NCBI GenBank assembly: GCA_943735955.1 | Contig: OX030966.1 | Span: forward strand, 3,623,976-3,687,975 | Direction: 5' to 3' | DNA: 64,000 bases | DNA from: Piscicola geometra | Taxonomy: Eukaryota > Annelida > Clitellata > Hirudinida > Piscicolidae | Shown: positions 16,801 to 32,322 of the stretch, one piece after another | Position numbering within the stretch: the first letter of the stretch is position 1 | Layout: every line of letters begins with the position of its first letter | Position numbers and translations under genes: made by a program | Notes under the pieces: generated by a model | Told to the model about the DNA's origin: nothing | Database searches by the model: none | What the model saw: only the letters and a program-made list of their open reading frames with translations

Positions 16801-17191
16801 GTGGTGGGTAGTGGTTGGTAGTGGTGGGTAGTGGTTGGTAGTGGTGGGTAATGGTTGGTATGGTGGATTTATATACATACAAACGTCTGTTGTGGTGATG
16901 GGTAGTAGTGGCTATTGATGGCTGCATGCACCCATGCACGCATGCAGACATTCATGGAACCTTCTGGAAGGCAAGTTGGAGAGGGTCAGCCAAGAAATAA
17001 AAACAAAGAGTGCAGCGCTGAAGATCGAACAGCAATGTCTGAAGCTGAGAGAGAAGTTGGGAGGGGAGTTGAGAAAAGGCGGCAGGGGAGGGGTGGGTGG
17101 GGGTGTGGAGGTCAGAGGGGGTGCGTACAGGAGTGAAGATGGGGGTGGGTTTGCAGCCAGTTACAAGGGAGCAGGAATTGGACTCTATTGA
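10875..17191 (+). CDS. TEKT2: Tektin-2-like ciliary microtubule protein (N-terminal exon not found)
   Basis: Exons 10875-10964, 11053-11251, 12967-13080, 13287-13387, 14344-14566, 15081-15248, 15794-15849 and 16948 to about 17191 splice in phase (2,0,0,2,0,0,2). The first is [18 protein letters not shown] followed by [13 protein letters not shown], the tektin N-terminal signature. Exon 4 has [15 protein letters not shown], which matches tektin-2 (DPTRVPxGS) better than other tektins. Exon 6 holds RPSHELCLD, a degenerate form of the tektin nonapeptide RPNVELCRD. Long heptad-rich helices run throughout. Tektins are filament proteins inside ciliary and flagellar doublet microtubules. About 400 residues are recovered; the family is about 430, so about 40 N-terminal residues are missing. 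The 3' end is uncertain: the last exon either reads to the stop at 17189 or splices onto 17157-17309 (reading [15 protein letters not shown]). Confidence 0.9.
13480..14118 (-). mobile_element. LINE reverse-transcriptase C-terminal fragment in a tektin intron
   Basis: An open frame of 212 aa with [45 protein letters not shown] and [11 protein letters not shown]. These are characteristic of the C-terminal part of a non-LTR retrotransposon polyprotein after the RT core. It is antisense to the host gene and lies between tektin exons 4 and 5. The frame is still open over its whole length, so the insertion is fairly young or 5'-truncated. It shares its tail ([14 protein letters not shown]) with the copy at 24578-24835. 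Confidence 0.88.
14203..14312 (+). repeat. (CATC)n tetranucleotide array, tektin intron 4
   Basis: About 27 copies of ATCC/CATC with ATCG variants near the 3' end. A shorter block of the same repeat lies at 13400-13455, on the other side of the LINE insertion. The two were probably one array, or the LINE landed between two. Confidence 0.93.
14567..14800 (+). repeat. TGT-rich repeat starting at a tektin donor
   Basis: Starts at the donor GT (14567) as (GTT)n, then about 22-34 bp units of GGTTTGGTGCTGTTGTTGTG. G/T-rich on the sense strand. Confidence 0.88.
15310..15785 (+). repeat. 12-bp GATAGATGGATG minisatellite, about 39 copies
   Basis: A near-perfect 12-bp array occupying most of the tektin intron between 15248 and 15794, with isolated variants at about 15533 and 15556. 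Its translations (MMDRW or IHLSI repeats) are not genes. Confidence 0.97.
15851..16860 (+). repeat. 10-bp GGTTGGTAGT / GGTGGGTAGT minisatellite, 1 kb
   Basis: About 100 copies of a 10-bp unit alternating GGTTGGTAGT and GGTGGGTAGT. It begins at the donor CA|GTGAGTGTGG. A higher-order duplication is visible: the block with GTAGTAGAAGGTAGTAGTTG at about 16320 recurs at about 16660. Confidence 0.96.
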
Positions 17192-17302
17192 GAATGCCTT
17201 GTTCACCAATCATGTTGCAAAAATGCTTAATCATGAATTTGAAGGTTTAGCCACGGCTTTCATTTTTAGTGGCTTTAAAGACATACATAATCACTTATTC
17301 TT

Positions 17303-17506
17303 CACGTAATCAGTGATCATCTGCACGTAATCACTGATCATCTGCACGTTATCACTGATCATCTGCACGTAATCACTGATCATCTGCACGTAATCACTGA
17401 TCATCTGCACGTAATCACTGATCATCTGCACGTAATCACTGATCATCTGCACGTAATCACTGATCATCTGCACGTAATCACTGATCATCTGCACGTAATC
17501 ACTGAA
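17303..17506 (+). repeat. 21-bp CGTAATCACTGATCATCTGCA array, 9-10 copies
   Basis: The unit is 21 bp and contains the palindrome TGATCA. It lies just after the tektin coding end and before an AATAAA at 17519-17524, so it may sit in the 3' UTR. Confidence 0.93.
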
Positions 17507-17518
17507 GATGTTTAAACG

Positions 17519-17524
17519 AATAAA
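17519..17524 (+). terminator. Candidate poly(A) signal for tektin-2
   Basis: AATAAA lies 330 bp after the likely tektin stop and 210 bp before the end of the convergent HSP70 coding sequence. Confidence 0.4.
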
Positions 17525-17732
17525 CGATGTTTTGTAAAAGTGAGGCACTGGTGTTGCCTCCATGTCGCACTTGTGCTGCCATGCTTCTGTGCGTCTTTTT
17601 TTTTACTTTTCGAGTTTTGCGTATTCGAAGTGTTAATTATATGTTACGTCTCGTCCATCCATCTACCTATCCATATGTTAATCCATCCATCCATCCAGCC
17701 ATGGATCTATTCATCCATATATCCATATCCAT

Positions 17733-20700
17733 TCAATCAACTTCTTCAATTTTGGGTCCAGTCTCCTTGTGGCCTCTTCCTCCTCCTCCTCCACCTCCTG
17801 CCCCCCTCGTCCTCCCACCCTGGTGCAACTTCGTCATCAACGGCATGCACTTCTTCTCAACCTCCTTCATCTTCTTCTCGAAATCCCCCTTCGAAGCCTC
17901 CTGCAGTGGTGTTCAGGCAGTCCTTTGTTGCAATGCTGCATATCTTAATGAGCACCTTTCGTTTGCCTCCCCCACCACCACTTCCTCACCACCACGAACA
18001 CCACCACTTCCTCACCACCACCTCTCCACCACTTCCTCACCACCACCACCTCTCCACCACCTTCTCACCACCACCACCCTCTCTCCACCACCACCTCCTC
18101 ACCACCCTCTCACCACCACCACTACCATCTTCTCTCCTCCACCACCACCACCACCTCACAATTTTCACCCTCCCACCACTACCCTCTCACCACTACCCTC
18201 CCACCACTACCCTCCCACCACTACTCTCTCCCACCACCACCCTCACGCCACCACCACTCCCTTCCACCACCACCACCCTCACACCACCACCACCACCCCT
18301 TCCCACCTGACTGCTCTCCATCCACTTGATCACCTCAGCGCACTTCTTCACTCCACTCTCCTTTTCACCCACCTCCAACACTCCACTCTCATCGTCGTCA
18401 AGGGCTGCCTTCACGGAGTACACGTACGTCTCCAGGGTGTTCTTCGCATGCATCCTCTCCTGCTGCGCCTCATCTTCCTGTCGATACTTCTCGGCTTCCC
18501 TCACCATCTTGTCGATCTGCTCCTTGTTCAGACGGCCCTTGTCGTTCGTGATGGTGATCTTGTTCTCCCTGCCAGTCGTCTTGTCCAGCGCACTTACGTG
18601 CATGATTCCGTTGGCGTCTAGGTCGAAGCTGACCTCGATCTGAGGCACTCCTCGACGGGCTGGAGGAATGCCTGTCAGCTCGAACTCTCCCAGGAGGTTG
18701 TTGTCACGCGTCATCGAGCGCTCTCCCTCGTAGACGAGGATCCTCACTGCAGTCTGGTTGTCGGAGTAGGTGGAGAAGATCTGCGTCTGTCTCGTTGGAA
18801 TGGTGGTGTTTCTCTTCACCAGCGCAGCCATCACGCCTCCAGCCGTCTCAATGCCCAGCGTCAAGGGGGTGACATCGAGGAGGAGGAGGTCTTTCACGTT
18901 GTTGGACGTATCGCCCGTCAGAATGGCAGCCTGCACCGCTGTGGTGGATGGTGTTTGTGGTGGCTGGAATGATGGAGGGATGGTGTTTGTGGTGGCTGGA
19001 GTGATGGAGGGATCGTGTTTGTGTGGCTGGAGTGATGGAAGGATGGGGGTTGTGTGGCTGGAGTGATGGGTGTTGTGTGGCTGGAGTGATGGAGGGATGG
19101 TGGTTGTGTGGCTTGATTGACGGAGGGATGGGGGTTTTTTTAAGGATATTATACCATCTCTCTCAACACTTCTCAAGCACAGATCAGGCCCATACTGGCG
19201 TGGCATGAATCATGAAGATTTGATTTCATGGTTTATTTTGAAAAGATTTAATCGAGTTTTTCAGTGTGATTTTGTTAAAATGGAGAAAAAAAATATTTAA
19301 AAAAATGTTACGTTTTTTAAAGATTTAACCTATTTGGATTTGGATTTTGCATTTAGAAGTTGAACGGATTTGCAAAGATTTTGATTTAAACATTCGAAAA
19401 AAGTTTTAACTATTAGATTAGGTTTACAAAAATTTTGATTTGTGTCATTCCAGGTTTTATAATCCACACAACCCATCCACTCCACAACCCACCCCATATT
19501 TCACACCACTCATTCGCCCCAAACTCTTCACTTCCACCAACCCTCTACCCCACACTCCCACCACTCACCCACCCCTCCCTCCCACCACTCACCCACCCCT
19601 CCCTCTAACCACTCACCCACCTCTCCCTCCCACCACTCACCCACCCCTCCCTCCCACCACTCACCCACCCTTTCTTCCACCACTCACCCACCCCTCCCTC
19701 CCACCACTCACCCAGCACCCTTTCCTCCCACCACTCACCCACCTCTCTCTCCCACCACTCACCCACCCCTCCCTCCCACCACTCACCCACCCCTCCCTCC
19801 CACCACTCACCCGCCCCATAAGCGACAGCCTCATCCGGGTTGATGGACTTGTTGAGTTCCTTTCCGTTGAAGAAGTCCTGCAGGAGTTTCTGAATTTTGG
19901 GGATCCTCGTCGACCCTCCCACCAGCACCACCTCCTCAATCCTGCCTCTGCTCATCTTGGCGTCCTTCAGCGCACTCTCCACTGGCTCGAGGGTCTTGCG
20001 GAAAAGGTCGGAGTTGAGCTCCTCGAAGCGAGCCCTGGTGATGCCCGAGTAGAAGTCGTTGCCGTCGAACAAGGAGTCGATCTCGATGGAGGCCTGCGTT
20101 GAGCTTGAGAGACTCCTCTTGGCTCGCTCACAGGCGGTCCTGAGGCGTCTGATCGCCCGCTTGTTTTCGCTGATGTCTTTGCCGGTCTTGCGTTTGAACT
20201 CTCCGATGAAGTGGTTCACCATGCGACTGTCGAAGTCCTCGCCGCCCAGGTGGGTGTCGCCTGAAGTGGCCTTCACTTCGAAGACTCCTCCTTCGATGGT
20301 GAGGATCGACACGTCAAAGGTGCCTCCTCCCAGGTCAAAGATCAGGACACTCTGTTCGTTCTTGAACTTCTTGTCGAGGCCGTATGCGATGGCAGCAGCG
20401 GTGGGCTCGTTGATGATGCGCAGAACGTCGAGGCCTGCAATCGTGCCTGCGTCCTTGGTCGCCTGTCGCTGCGCGTCGTTGAAGTAGGCTGGCACTGTCA
20501 CCACCGCCTCCGAGACTTTCTGCCAGTTGTTTTGTTGTTGTTGGTGGTTCGATTGCGGATATTATAGAGGTTCATTAAAAACTAAATATTGTCTCATATA
20601 CTTGGTGAATGGATGGCCGAATGTGTAACGACTCTTGGCTTGACCAGCGGTTAATGGTCCTAGTTTCAAACGCAACAGATGCTCTAACAACGCATGGACG

Positions 20701-22376
20701 CGAATGAAATTGTGCAGCCTTTCTTGCTAACTATGTGTTCTGACATGCTGAATAGACGTTCACATGGAACTCTACTTGCAGGAGATGACAAGTACTTTCT
20801 TGCCAGTTTCGCAAGAGTCGGATATGCTCCTTCGTGTTGTTGCCACTAAACAAGAGGACAACTCTCAAAGCCTACCTCAGATTCTGTTCTATAACGTTGA
20901 ATTATTGACTTAGTAATCATTGAGGCAGGGGTGGCGATCTGCTGCAAATATTGGAGGGTTTTACCCAGCATACACAAACCTGGGGGGGGGGACGGGCTTG
21001 GGGTCCGTACCCCCCCCCTCCCATACCTAAAAAAAACATTTTTAAACTTCTGTTTTGATACGAAAATTTAAGTAAGCAAAGAATAGTTTTTTTCTATTCA
21101 GCTATCGTTATAACTACAGATACTCACAATGTATTACTATGAAACAATTCTGTTTTATGCCATATCAAAAAAAGATTTTAAAATGTTTGAATGGAAAAAA
21201 AGAAAGGTGGACCCCTCACTACCAAAAAACAGGAAGGTCGAGAACCCAGGACCTCCCCGGGATCGCTGCCCTTGCATTGAGAATCTGAAGTTACATGTGT
21301 TCGTAGTCTCTTGTTTGGTGAAGGTTTTTTAATCTTCTACTAGTTTCTTCAACTCTTTCATTTGTTTAAAGACATTCTAAGTTTTAAAATCTCGATTCTA
21401 ATTATGTGGAAATTCTTAACCATTGGATTTTCTGATTAATCTTTTTCTGCTCCAGTTCGAGAAGAAATTTGTGTGTGAAACGAATGACATAAGCTGGATC
21501 ATCTTCTAAATTGCATGTTTTTTGTGTAAAGTGAAAAATTGCAAACAACACTATTGAACATGTTACGTAATTTTCACTGCGGAAAACTTGTGTTGCAAAT
21601 CTAGAAGGAACTTTATGTTTTTTTGTTTCAAATGTTCTTTTCTATTCGTTTTTTAACCGTAAATTAAGAGTGTTTGTGTTCACTTATGACAAAAACATTT
21701 AATTTTGATGAATTTAAATCCGTTAATTTTTTTAAACATTTTCTAAAATATTTAACGGCGTTAAAATTAACGCATTAATGATTAATGCGTTAATTTTAAC
21801 GCCGTTAAATATTAATGATTAGTGATTAATCGAAAGTTAACTTAGATTAAAGCACAGCTCTAGTTTTAAGTTTTAAGCCATTTTCAAAATGTTCTTCGTC
21901 ATTAGTAATATTTGTATATGAAAGGCATAACTCTATAGGCAACTGAATGCACGACTGACCGATCCAATGAAGGACTCGGCTGTCTCCTTCATCTTGAGGA
22001 GCACCATGGACGAGATCTCTTCAGGGAAGAAGCTTTTCTTTTCTCCCTTGAACATCACTTGGATCTTGGTCTTGTCGCCCTCACTGACCACCTTGAAGGG
22101 CCACAACTTCATGTCCTGCTGCACCGAAGGGTCGTTGAACTTCCTCCCTATCAGTCGTTTGGCGTCGAAGACTGAGTTGCTGGGGTTCATGGCTGCTTGG
22201 TTTTTGGCGGCATCTCCGATCAGACGTTCGTTTTCTGTGAACGCCACGAAGCTAGGAGTGGTGCGGTTGCCCTGGTCGTTGGCGATGATTTCTACCTTTC
22301 CATCGACGAACACCCCCACGCAAGAATAGGTTGTTCCTAGGTCTATGCCCACTGCCAGAGATCGTTGTCGAGGCAT
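17733..22376 (-). CDS. Cytosolic HSP70 / HSC70 molecular chaperone
   Basis: Four reverse-strand exons in transcript order: 22376-21960, 20519-19811, 18938-18307, 17900-17733 (TGA), 641 aa. Splice phases (0,1,0) agree. Motifs: [13 protein letters not shown] near residue 11 (HSP70 signature 1), [13 protein letters not shown] at about 200 (signature 2), [16 protein letters not shown] at about 335 (signature 3), the substrate-binding domain with [16 protein letters not shown], a helical lid, a Gly-rich tail and the C-terminus [12 protein letters not shown] marks a cytosolic/nuclear HSP70 that docks TPR co-chaperones such as HOP and CHIP. The protein binds unfolded clients in an ATP-controlled cycle. 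Three introns and no obvious heat-shock element near the start suggest a constitutive (cognate) form rather than an intronless inducible one; this is inference. The gene is complete and intact. Confidence 0.97.
17965..18306 (-). repeat. CCACCA-type repeat filling HSP70 intron 3
   Basis: On the HSP70 sense strand this is GGTGGTGG and GGTGGTGAGG, starting at the donor (GT 18306-18305). It occupies most of the 406-bp intron. Confidence 0.9.
18955..19125 (+). repeat. 28-30 bp minisatellite near the acceptor of HSP70 intron 2
   Basis: Six or so copies of TGTGTGGCTGGAGTGATGGA plus GGGATGGTG. On the HSP70 sense strand it is C-rich (CCATCCCTCC) and lies just upstream of the acceptor at 18939, opposite the G-rich array at the donor end of the same intron. 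Confidence 0.88.
19556..19811 (-). repeat. 24-26 bp minisatellite at HSP70 exon 2 donor, carrying donor copies
   Basis: On the sense strand the array reads GGGTGAGTGGTGGGAGGGAG repeatedly, about 10 copies. The first copy is the real 5' splice site (G|GTGAGT at 19811/19810). Nearly every unit therefore contains another GGGTGAGTGG, a perfect donor consensus. Confidence 0.95.
20605..20745 (+). mobile_element. Diverged tRNA-derived SINE, copy C
   Basis: GGTGAATGGATGGCCGAATG is followed by AACGACTCTTGGCTTGACCA and a degraded B box (GTTTCAAACGCAACAG). It aligns with copies A and B with many substitutions and lacks the ATT tail. It lies in HSP70 intron 1. Confidence 0.65.
21747..21813. repeat. Perfect 32-bp inverted repeat with 3-nt loop
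   Basis: Arms at 21747-21778 and 21782-21813 are exact reverse complements; the spacer is TGA. The sequence is AT-rich with AACGGCGTTAA and AACGCATTAA cores. Directly downstream, 21814-21866 (AATGATTAGTG to AGCACAGCTCTAG) looks like a hAT-type element end. It lies in HSP70 intron 1 and is probably part of a non-autonomous transposon. Confidence 0.85.
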
Positions 22377-22626
22377 GTTGTTGAGATTCTGTGAAACTGG
22401 TTTGCATCATAATAATGACGTTTTGATCATTTACTTGAATAATTAATGAATTTTAAATTTTAAAAAATATTTATTTTTTCTTAATTTAAAACTAAAGTTA
22501 TTTTCATTCAAACATTACTTTCTTAGATTTTAAAAATAGCGTGAAATAATAGCCGAAATTAACTTTTAAATTACGAGAAGCAAATGATCTTTAATTGTTA
22601 CAAACCAGGAAATATAATTTGCAATC
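22377..22626. promoter_or_regulatory. 250-bp divergent promoter region between HSP70 and PPT1
   Basis: HSP70 starts at 22376 (-) and PPT1 at 22627 (+). The interval is AT-rich. I see no perfect three-part heat-shock element and no clear TATA box. If neither gene has a 5' UTR intron, this short interval must serve both directions. Confidence 0.5.
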
Positions 22627-28086
<5,460 letters not shown>

Positions 28087-28181
28087 CTCACCACAGTATT
28101 ACTGCTCAATCATGATCACATGTGTTTTAATAATCATTAAACAACTGATGCAATGACCTACCTTCAATTCATCCGGTTTGA

Positions 28182-28412
28182 AATAAACCATCGTCATCAT
28201 CGATGTCATCATCGACATCATCATCATCATCATCGTCATCATCATCGACATGATTATCCAAAATTTGATTTTTCAACCTTTTCTAGCATATCTTGAACGA
28301 ATTGTGAGCTGGAACAATTGCCTTTTCCATCTGCCATGTTAAGTTGTAGCTTTTATTTATTTATATTGACCAGTTCATCGTTTGGTGATGTATCACATAA
28401 AAACTCAATAAA
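28182..28412 (+). terminator. PPT1: Candidate poly(A) signals of PPT1
   Basis: AATAAA occurs at 28182-28187 and 28407-28412, about 100 and 320 bp after the stop codon. The second lies in CAATAAAGAAAA. Confidence 0.55.
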
Positions 28413-28914
28413 GAAAAAAATCACAAAGTAATATTTCAATTTGCGCCACACGTTCAAAAACCCCGATTTGACAAAATACCTATTTGACAGCCTATTTATG
28501 TAAATGCATGTTTTCACTTATTTTTCTGTCCACTACAAAACAGCACACATACACATTCTTCAAATGAAAGTTATGAAATAGAGAAGGTGTCAAGGCATCG
28601 AGGAGGACAGGCACTGGGTGCACTCTGACACCTCGAAACGCTGTTCTTCTTGACGGAACAAACAGTGCCAGCAGAAAAGCTGCACTTTCATTTTTTGCAT
28701 TGCCACTAACATGACTAATAAAAAAACATGTGGAAGAAGTCACTAATATCAGCGCTGTAAGACAAACCTGCATGAAGATGCTACTTCAGCTCCATGGCTC
28801 AGACAATTAAACAAACTATTTATGACTTTTAGAACCCACTTAAAAACTTTAAAATGAATACTTTTTTATGATTCTCATTTAAATATTTTTAAAAATCCTA
28901 CTGCAAACTAGAAG
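28413..28914. other. Spacer with no recognised feature
   Basis: Between the PPT1 poly(A) region and the hAT remnant. I find no coding similarity or repeats. A 93-codon reverse frame at 28492-28773 resembles nothing I know. Confidence 0.3.
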
Positions 28915-31770
28915 TTGGACCGGGGACCCGCGGGAACCTGCGGGACTCCCCGGGAACATGAAATAAAATGAATTTCGGGACGGGAAAAGTCGGGAACCGG
29001 GAATAGGTATTTGGGACGGAAACGGGAATCAACATAAAAATCGAAAACAGGAATCAACTTTTAAATCGGGAACGAGAATAAACGGGAATAAAAGTTATTG
29101 GGATTGGATTCTTTAACAATTATTCTTCAGCAAACTCCTAAGTACGGAAATCTCTATTTCATCGATACTCCGTACTTAAAATAATTATTAAATGCAACAG
29201 AAATTTATAACGAAGCCACCATTGCCAATGTCAAAATCTCCAACACTACATTTGAAGTTGTTGTGGCGAGTCCAAACATAAGGGAGATTCTAAAAAACGG
29301 GTGAAGATAAAAACTTTTCAGATTGAATCAAACGGATCAGTTACCTTATTTTAATTTTGTAAATTAATATTTTGAATTTGATTTATTAATTTCCAGTTGA
29401 TTGCTCAGTTGATATTTTTGACAAAAGAAAAGATGCCCATTGATCTTATTCATTATTGATCTAGTCTGTTGCATCCCAAGTATAAAAGAATAATATGAAA
29501 AGAGTTTGGAATAGAAAAAGAAATAAATACCAATACATTTATTAGAGAACATTTAATTCCATTTTGTACAGCCAGACCAGGCTGCAGTGCCGTTGAGAAA
29601 AAAAAAGGTTATTTAGACCTATTATTTTTGTCTTTATAAGGTAAAATTTACAATAAAATTTGTATACTAATGATTTTATTTTTGCAGTTTTGGAGAATAA
29701 GAATGTTGAAATTTTTTTTTTTTAAACATTATTGTGGAATTAATAATAATGAACGAGGAAGATAATTCAGAAGAGGATGAATTGTACAAATATTCAAACT
29801 TACGTCTCACCAAAATTGAAGGTTATAAATATTTTTTATTTTATTGGAGTAGAATGAACAATTTCTCAATACTACAAGAAGTAATGATAATAATAATAAT
29901 TGTCATTTTTGTATAGCGCCCGGGCACGCAACTGAAGCGTTTTCGCTGCGTCGTAATGCAATAAAGAAATAAAAATAATTATAATAGTAATGTTATGAAA
30001 AGGAGAGCAAAGAGTAGCATGGAGTAATTATTAAGAATGATAGGCTAAGTTAAAGTAATGAGTTTTCAGTTTGGCTTTGAAAGTCGAAAATTGGTTGATG
30101 CTTCGAAGTGCAGGTGGAAGGGCATTCCAAGTTGTTGGAGCTGCCTGACGGAAAGCTCATTTTTGAGATGTTGTTTGTAGTGGATTCTTGGTTGAGGAGA
30201 AGAGATGAAGATGAACGTAGTTGTTTGTTTGATGTTTTTTTAGTTATGAGTTTGCTGAGATATGACGGTATTGAGGTTTGAAGAATTTTGAATGTGGTGA
30301 TGGCTATTTTAAAGGATATTCGAAAGTCTATAGGAAGCCAGTGGAGTTTTATAAGATTTTCCTTTGATGATTGAACAAGGTGATGGCCTGGGTAATCACA
30401 GTTGAGTGTGATTCTAGCCGCCTTGTTTAAAACTGATTGTAGACGATTTCTTTCTTGATTGGTGATATTATATAATAGCGAGTTACAGTAGTCAAGTCTG
30501 CTTAGTATTAGACATCGGGAAAGTGAGGCGGAGAGATCAGTAGTAATGAATGGGCGTATGTGTTTGATTGCTTTGAGATGATAGTGTGATGATTGGATGA
30601 TAGATGTGATGTGGTTTTTGAAAGTGAGTTTGCTGTCTAGAGTGACTCCGAGTATTTTGAGAGTGTTATTGATGGGGATTTTATCTGAGTTGATGTTGAC
30701 AGATGATATTGTGTTTAAACTATTTAATTGATAAGGGGTGCCTAGTTTTATTCTTTCTGATTTAGTGGTGTTAAACTAGAGATAGTTATTGAGAAACCAA
30801 GTTTCCATGGTTTGTATGCAAGATGTGAGGTTACTAGTAGCTTGGTTGGATGTATTAGGTGTGATGAATTGAAGAAGTTGTATATCATCAGCATATTTAT
30901 GGTAGGTTATATTGAATTGGTTGACTATATTTGAGATAGGTGAGATGTATGTGGTGAAAAGAAGCGGTCCAAGAACAGAGCCTTGAGGAACGCCGTGTTG
31001 TATATTGGTTGGTGATGAGATGTGTGTACCTAATTTAACTTGATAATGTCTATCTTCTAAATAAGATGACAGCCAGTTTGAAGCTGTTCCATCAACTCCA
31101 AATTCTTTATGAAGTCTGTTTATGAGGATGGAATGGCTGATGGTGTCGAAGGCTGCTGATAGGTCGAGTGATGCGAGGAGGGTGGTATTTTTTGAGTCGC
31201 AACCGTTGAAAATGTGGTCAGTTAGATGGAGTAGGGCTGTTTAAAATAGTAGCCAAAATACCTGCAAGTTCTATTCCCTGTGAAAGGATTTTTTCAATAT
31301 GTGGTCGTTTAACTTCAGACCCAGAATCATTTAAATTGAAAGCTAAAACACTTGGTGGTTTAATCCGTGTGAAAAGCAATAAAGACTTGATTGAATTACT
31401 TAAAAACAATGACTAACTTCAATAATTTCATGTTAATAAATATTCGAAATTAAAATCGTGTTTTTTTATTATTAAAACATATTTGACTTTCAAATAATAC
31501 ATTTAAATAAATGTTAGGACCCGTTTGGAACCGTGGAGCACGGCAGCAAAAATACATGAAAAAAAACAATTTTTTTTCGCGAATGGGTCGGGACCGGGTC
31601 AACAATTTTCGGGAACGGGTCGGGACCAGGAATCGAGTCGCGGGAACGGGACTGGACGGAAATTTAAATTTTGATGGTCCATCGGGATCGGGGCGAGATA
31701 GAAAAAAGTATTTCGGGAAGGGGACGAGACCGGGAATGAAAAATCGTCCATGTCCGATCTCTACGGCAAA
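28915..31770 (+). mobile_element. hAT-type DNA transposon remnant, split by a LINE
   Basis: Coding remnants MNEEDNSEEDELYKYSNLRL and YFLFYWSRMNNFSILQEV (29750-29887) continue after a 1.35-kb insertion as VAKIPASSIPCERIFSICG and SDPESFKLKAKTLGGLIRVK, ending DLIELLKNND* (31243-31413). This is the hAT C-terminal dimerisation region (SSxxxERxFS). G-rich low-complexity sequence (CGGGAACGGG-like) lies at both edges (28918-29095, 31500-31760). An inverted relative of 28918-29605 is at 55437-56066. Confidence 0.8.
29887..31243 (-). mobile_element. L2/CR1-like LINE, 3' part, inserted in the hAT remnant
   Basis: On the reverse strand the RT motifs LASLDLSAAFDTISHSILIN, HGVPQGSVLGPLLF and YADDIQLL are in one frame. 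A stop follows (NNYL*) and then a thumb region (KILGVTLDSKLTFKNHI, LHWLPIDFRISFK). The element ends with a tail CGCTTCAGTTGCGTGC and an AATTATTATTATT microsatellite at the low-coordinate end. It is 5'-truncated and has at least one in-frame stop. The host hAT frame rejoins across it at QEV|AKIPASS. Confidence 0.88.
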
Positions 31771-32126
31771 CTGTTCTTGCCGACAAGACCTTGTGCTTCA
31801 TCTGAGTATCAAAGCATGGGAATCTCAGTGGTTTAATCTATTTACTATTTTCGGGATTCAGAAAAGATTCAGATCCGCCGAATCCGACACCAAAGATCCG
31901 GTTTGAACGGCTCCACAACTCTACATTCAAAGGTCAAACAATTATTTGGGCAGAGATTACAACTGAGCAATGTATGATTAATCGGAGTTTTGATCTTTGT
32001 AAATTGTTTTTTTTAAAATACATGTATTTCATTATCATTTTCATCGAGTGAAAGAAGGAATTGAAAGCATTTGCTAATAAAAATGTAGTTTTCAAGTGAA
32101 GCATTAAAATAAAATAATGTCTTTGC

Positions 32127-32322
32127 GAGCGGGTTGGCTTAGATGGTAAAGTCGTTGGACCTGCAGCTTAAAGGTTGCCAGTTCGAATCTTTGTTCAGCC
32201 AACCGTGAGCAATCATATACCTAGTGTATAAATGCGGTGTTTCACGACGTATGTCGTGTGAGTGGCGCCTCAATTGCGTGCCTTGGCGCATTATAAATAG
32301 GCATTGTTTATTATTTTATTAT
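32127..32322 (+). mobile_element. tRNA-derived SINE, second type
   Basis: The head GGGTTGGCTTAGATGGTAAAG to GCCAGTTCGAATC has good A- and B-box-like segments. It continues into GCCTCAATTGCGTGCCTTGG and a T-rich (TTATT) end. The body differs from copies A and B. The tail resembles the 3' end of the LINE at 29887-31243. Confidence 0.75.

Noticed and set aside
14952..16951. Very long ORFs ([15 protein letters not shown] and MDRWM repeats) over 15-17 kb
   Set aside because: They follow the 12-bp and 10-bp arrays in tektin introns and have no family similarity. Tektin exons lie between the arrays.
28492..28773. 93-codon reverse ORF as a small gene
   Set aside because: No recognisable motif, no splice context, and it lies beside transposon debris; not distinguishable from chance.
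30060..31240. Functional LINE ORF
   Set aside because: The RT motifs are clear, but the frame is broken by a stop near 30778 and the 5' part is missing.
32127..32190. tRNA gene
   Set aside because: Has tRNA-like A and B boxes but no clean cloverleaf, and it continues into a SINE body with a LINE-like tail.
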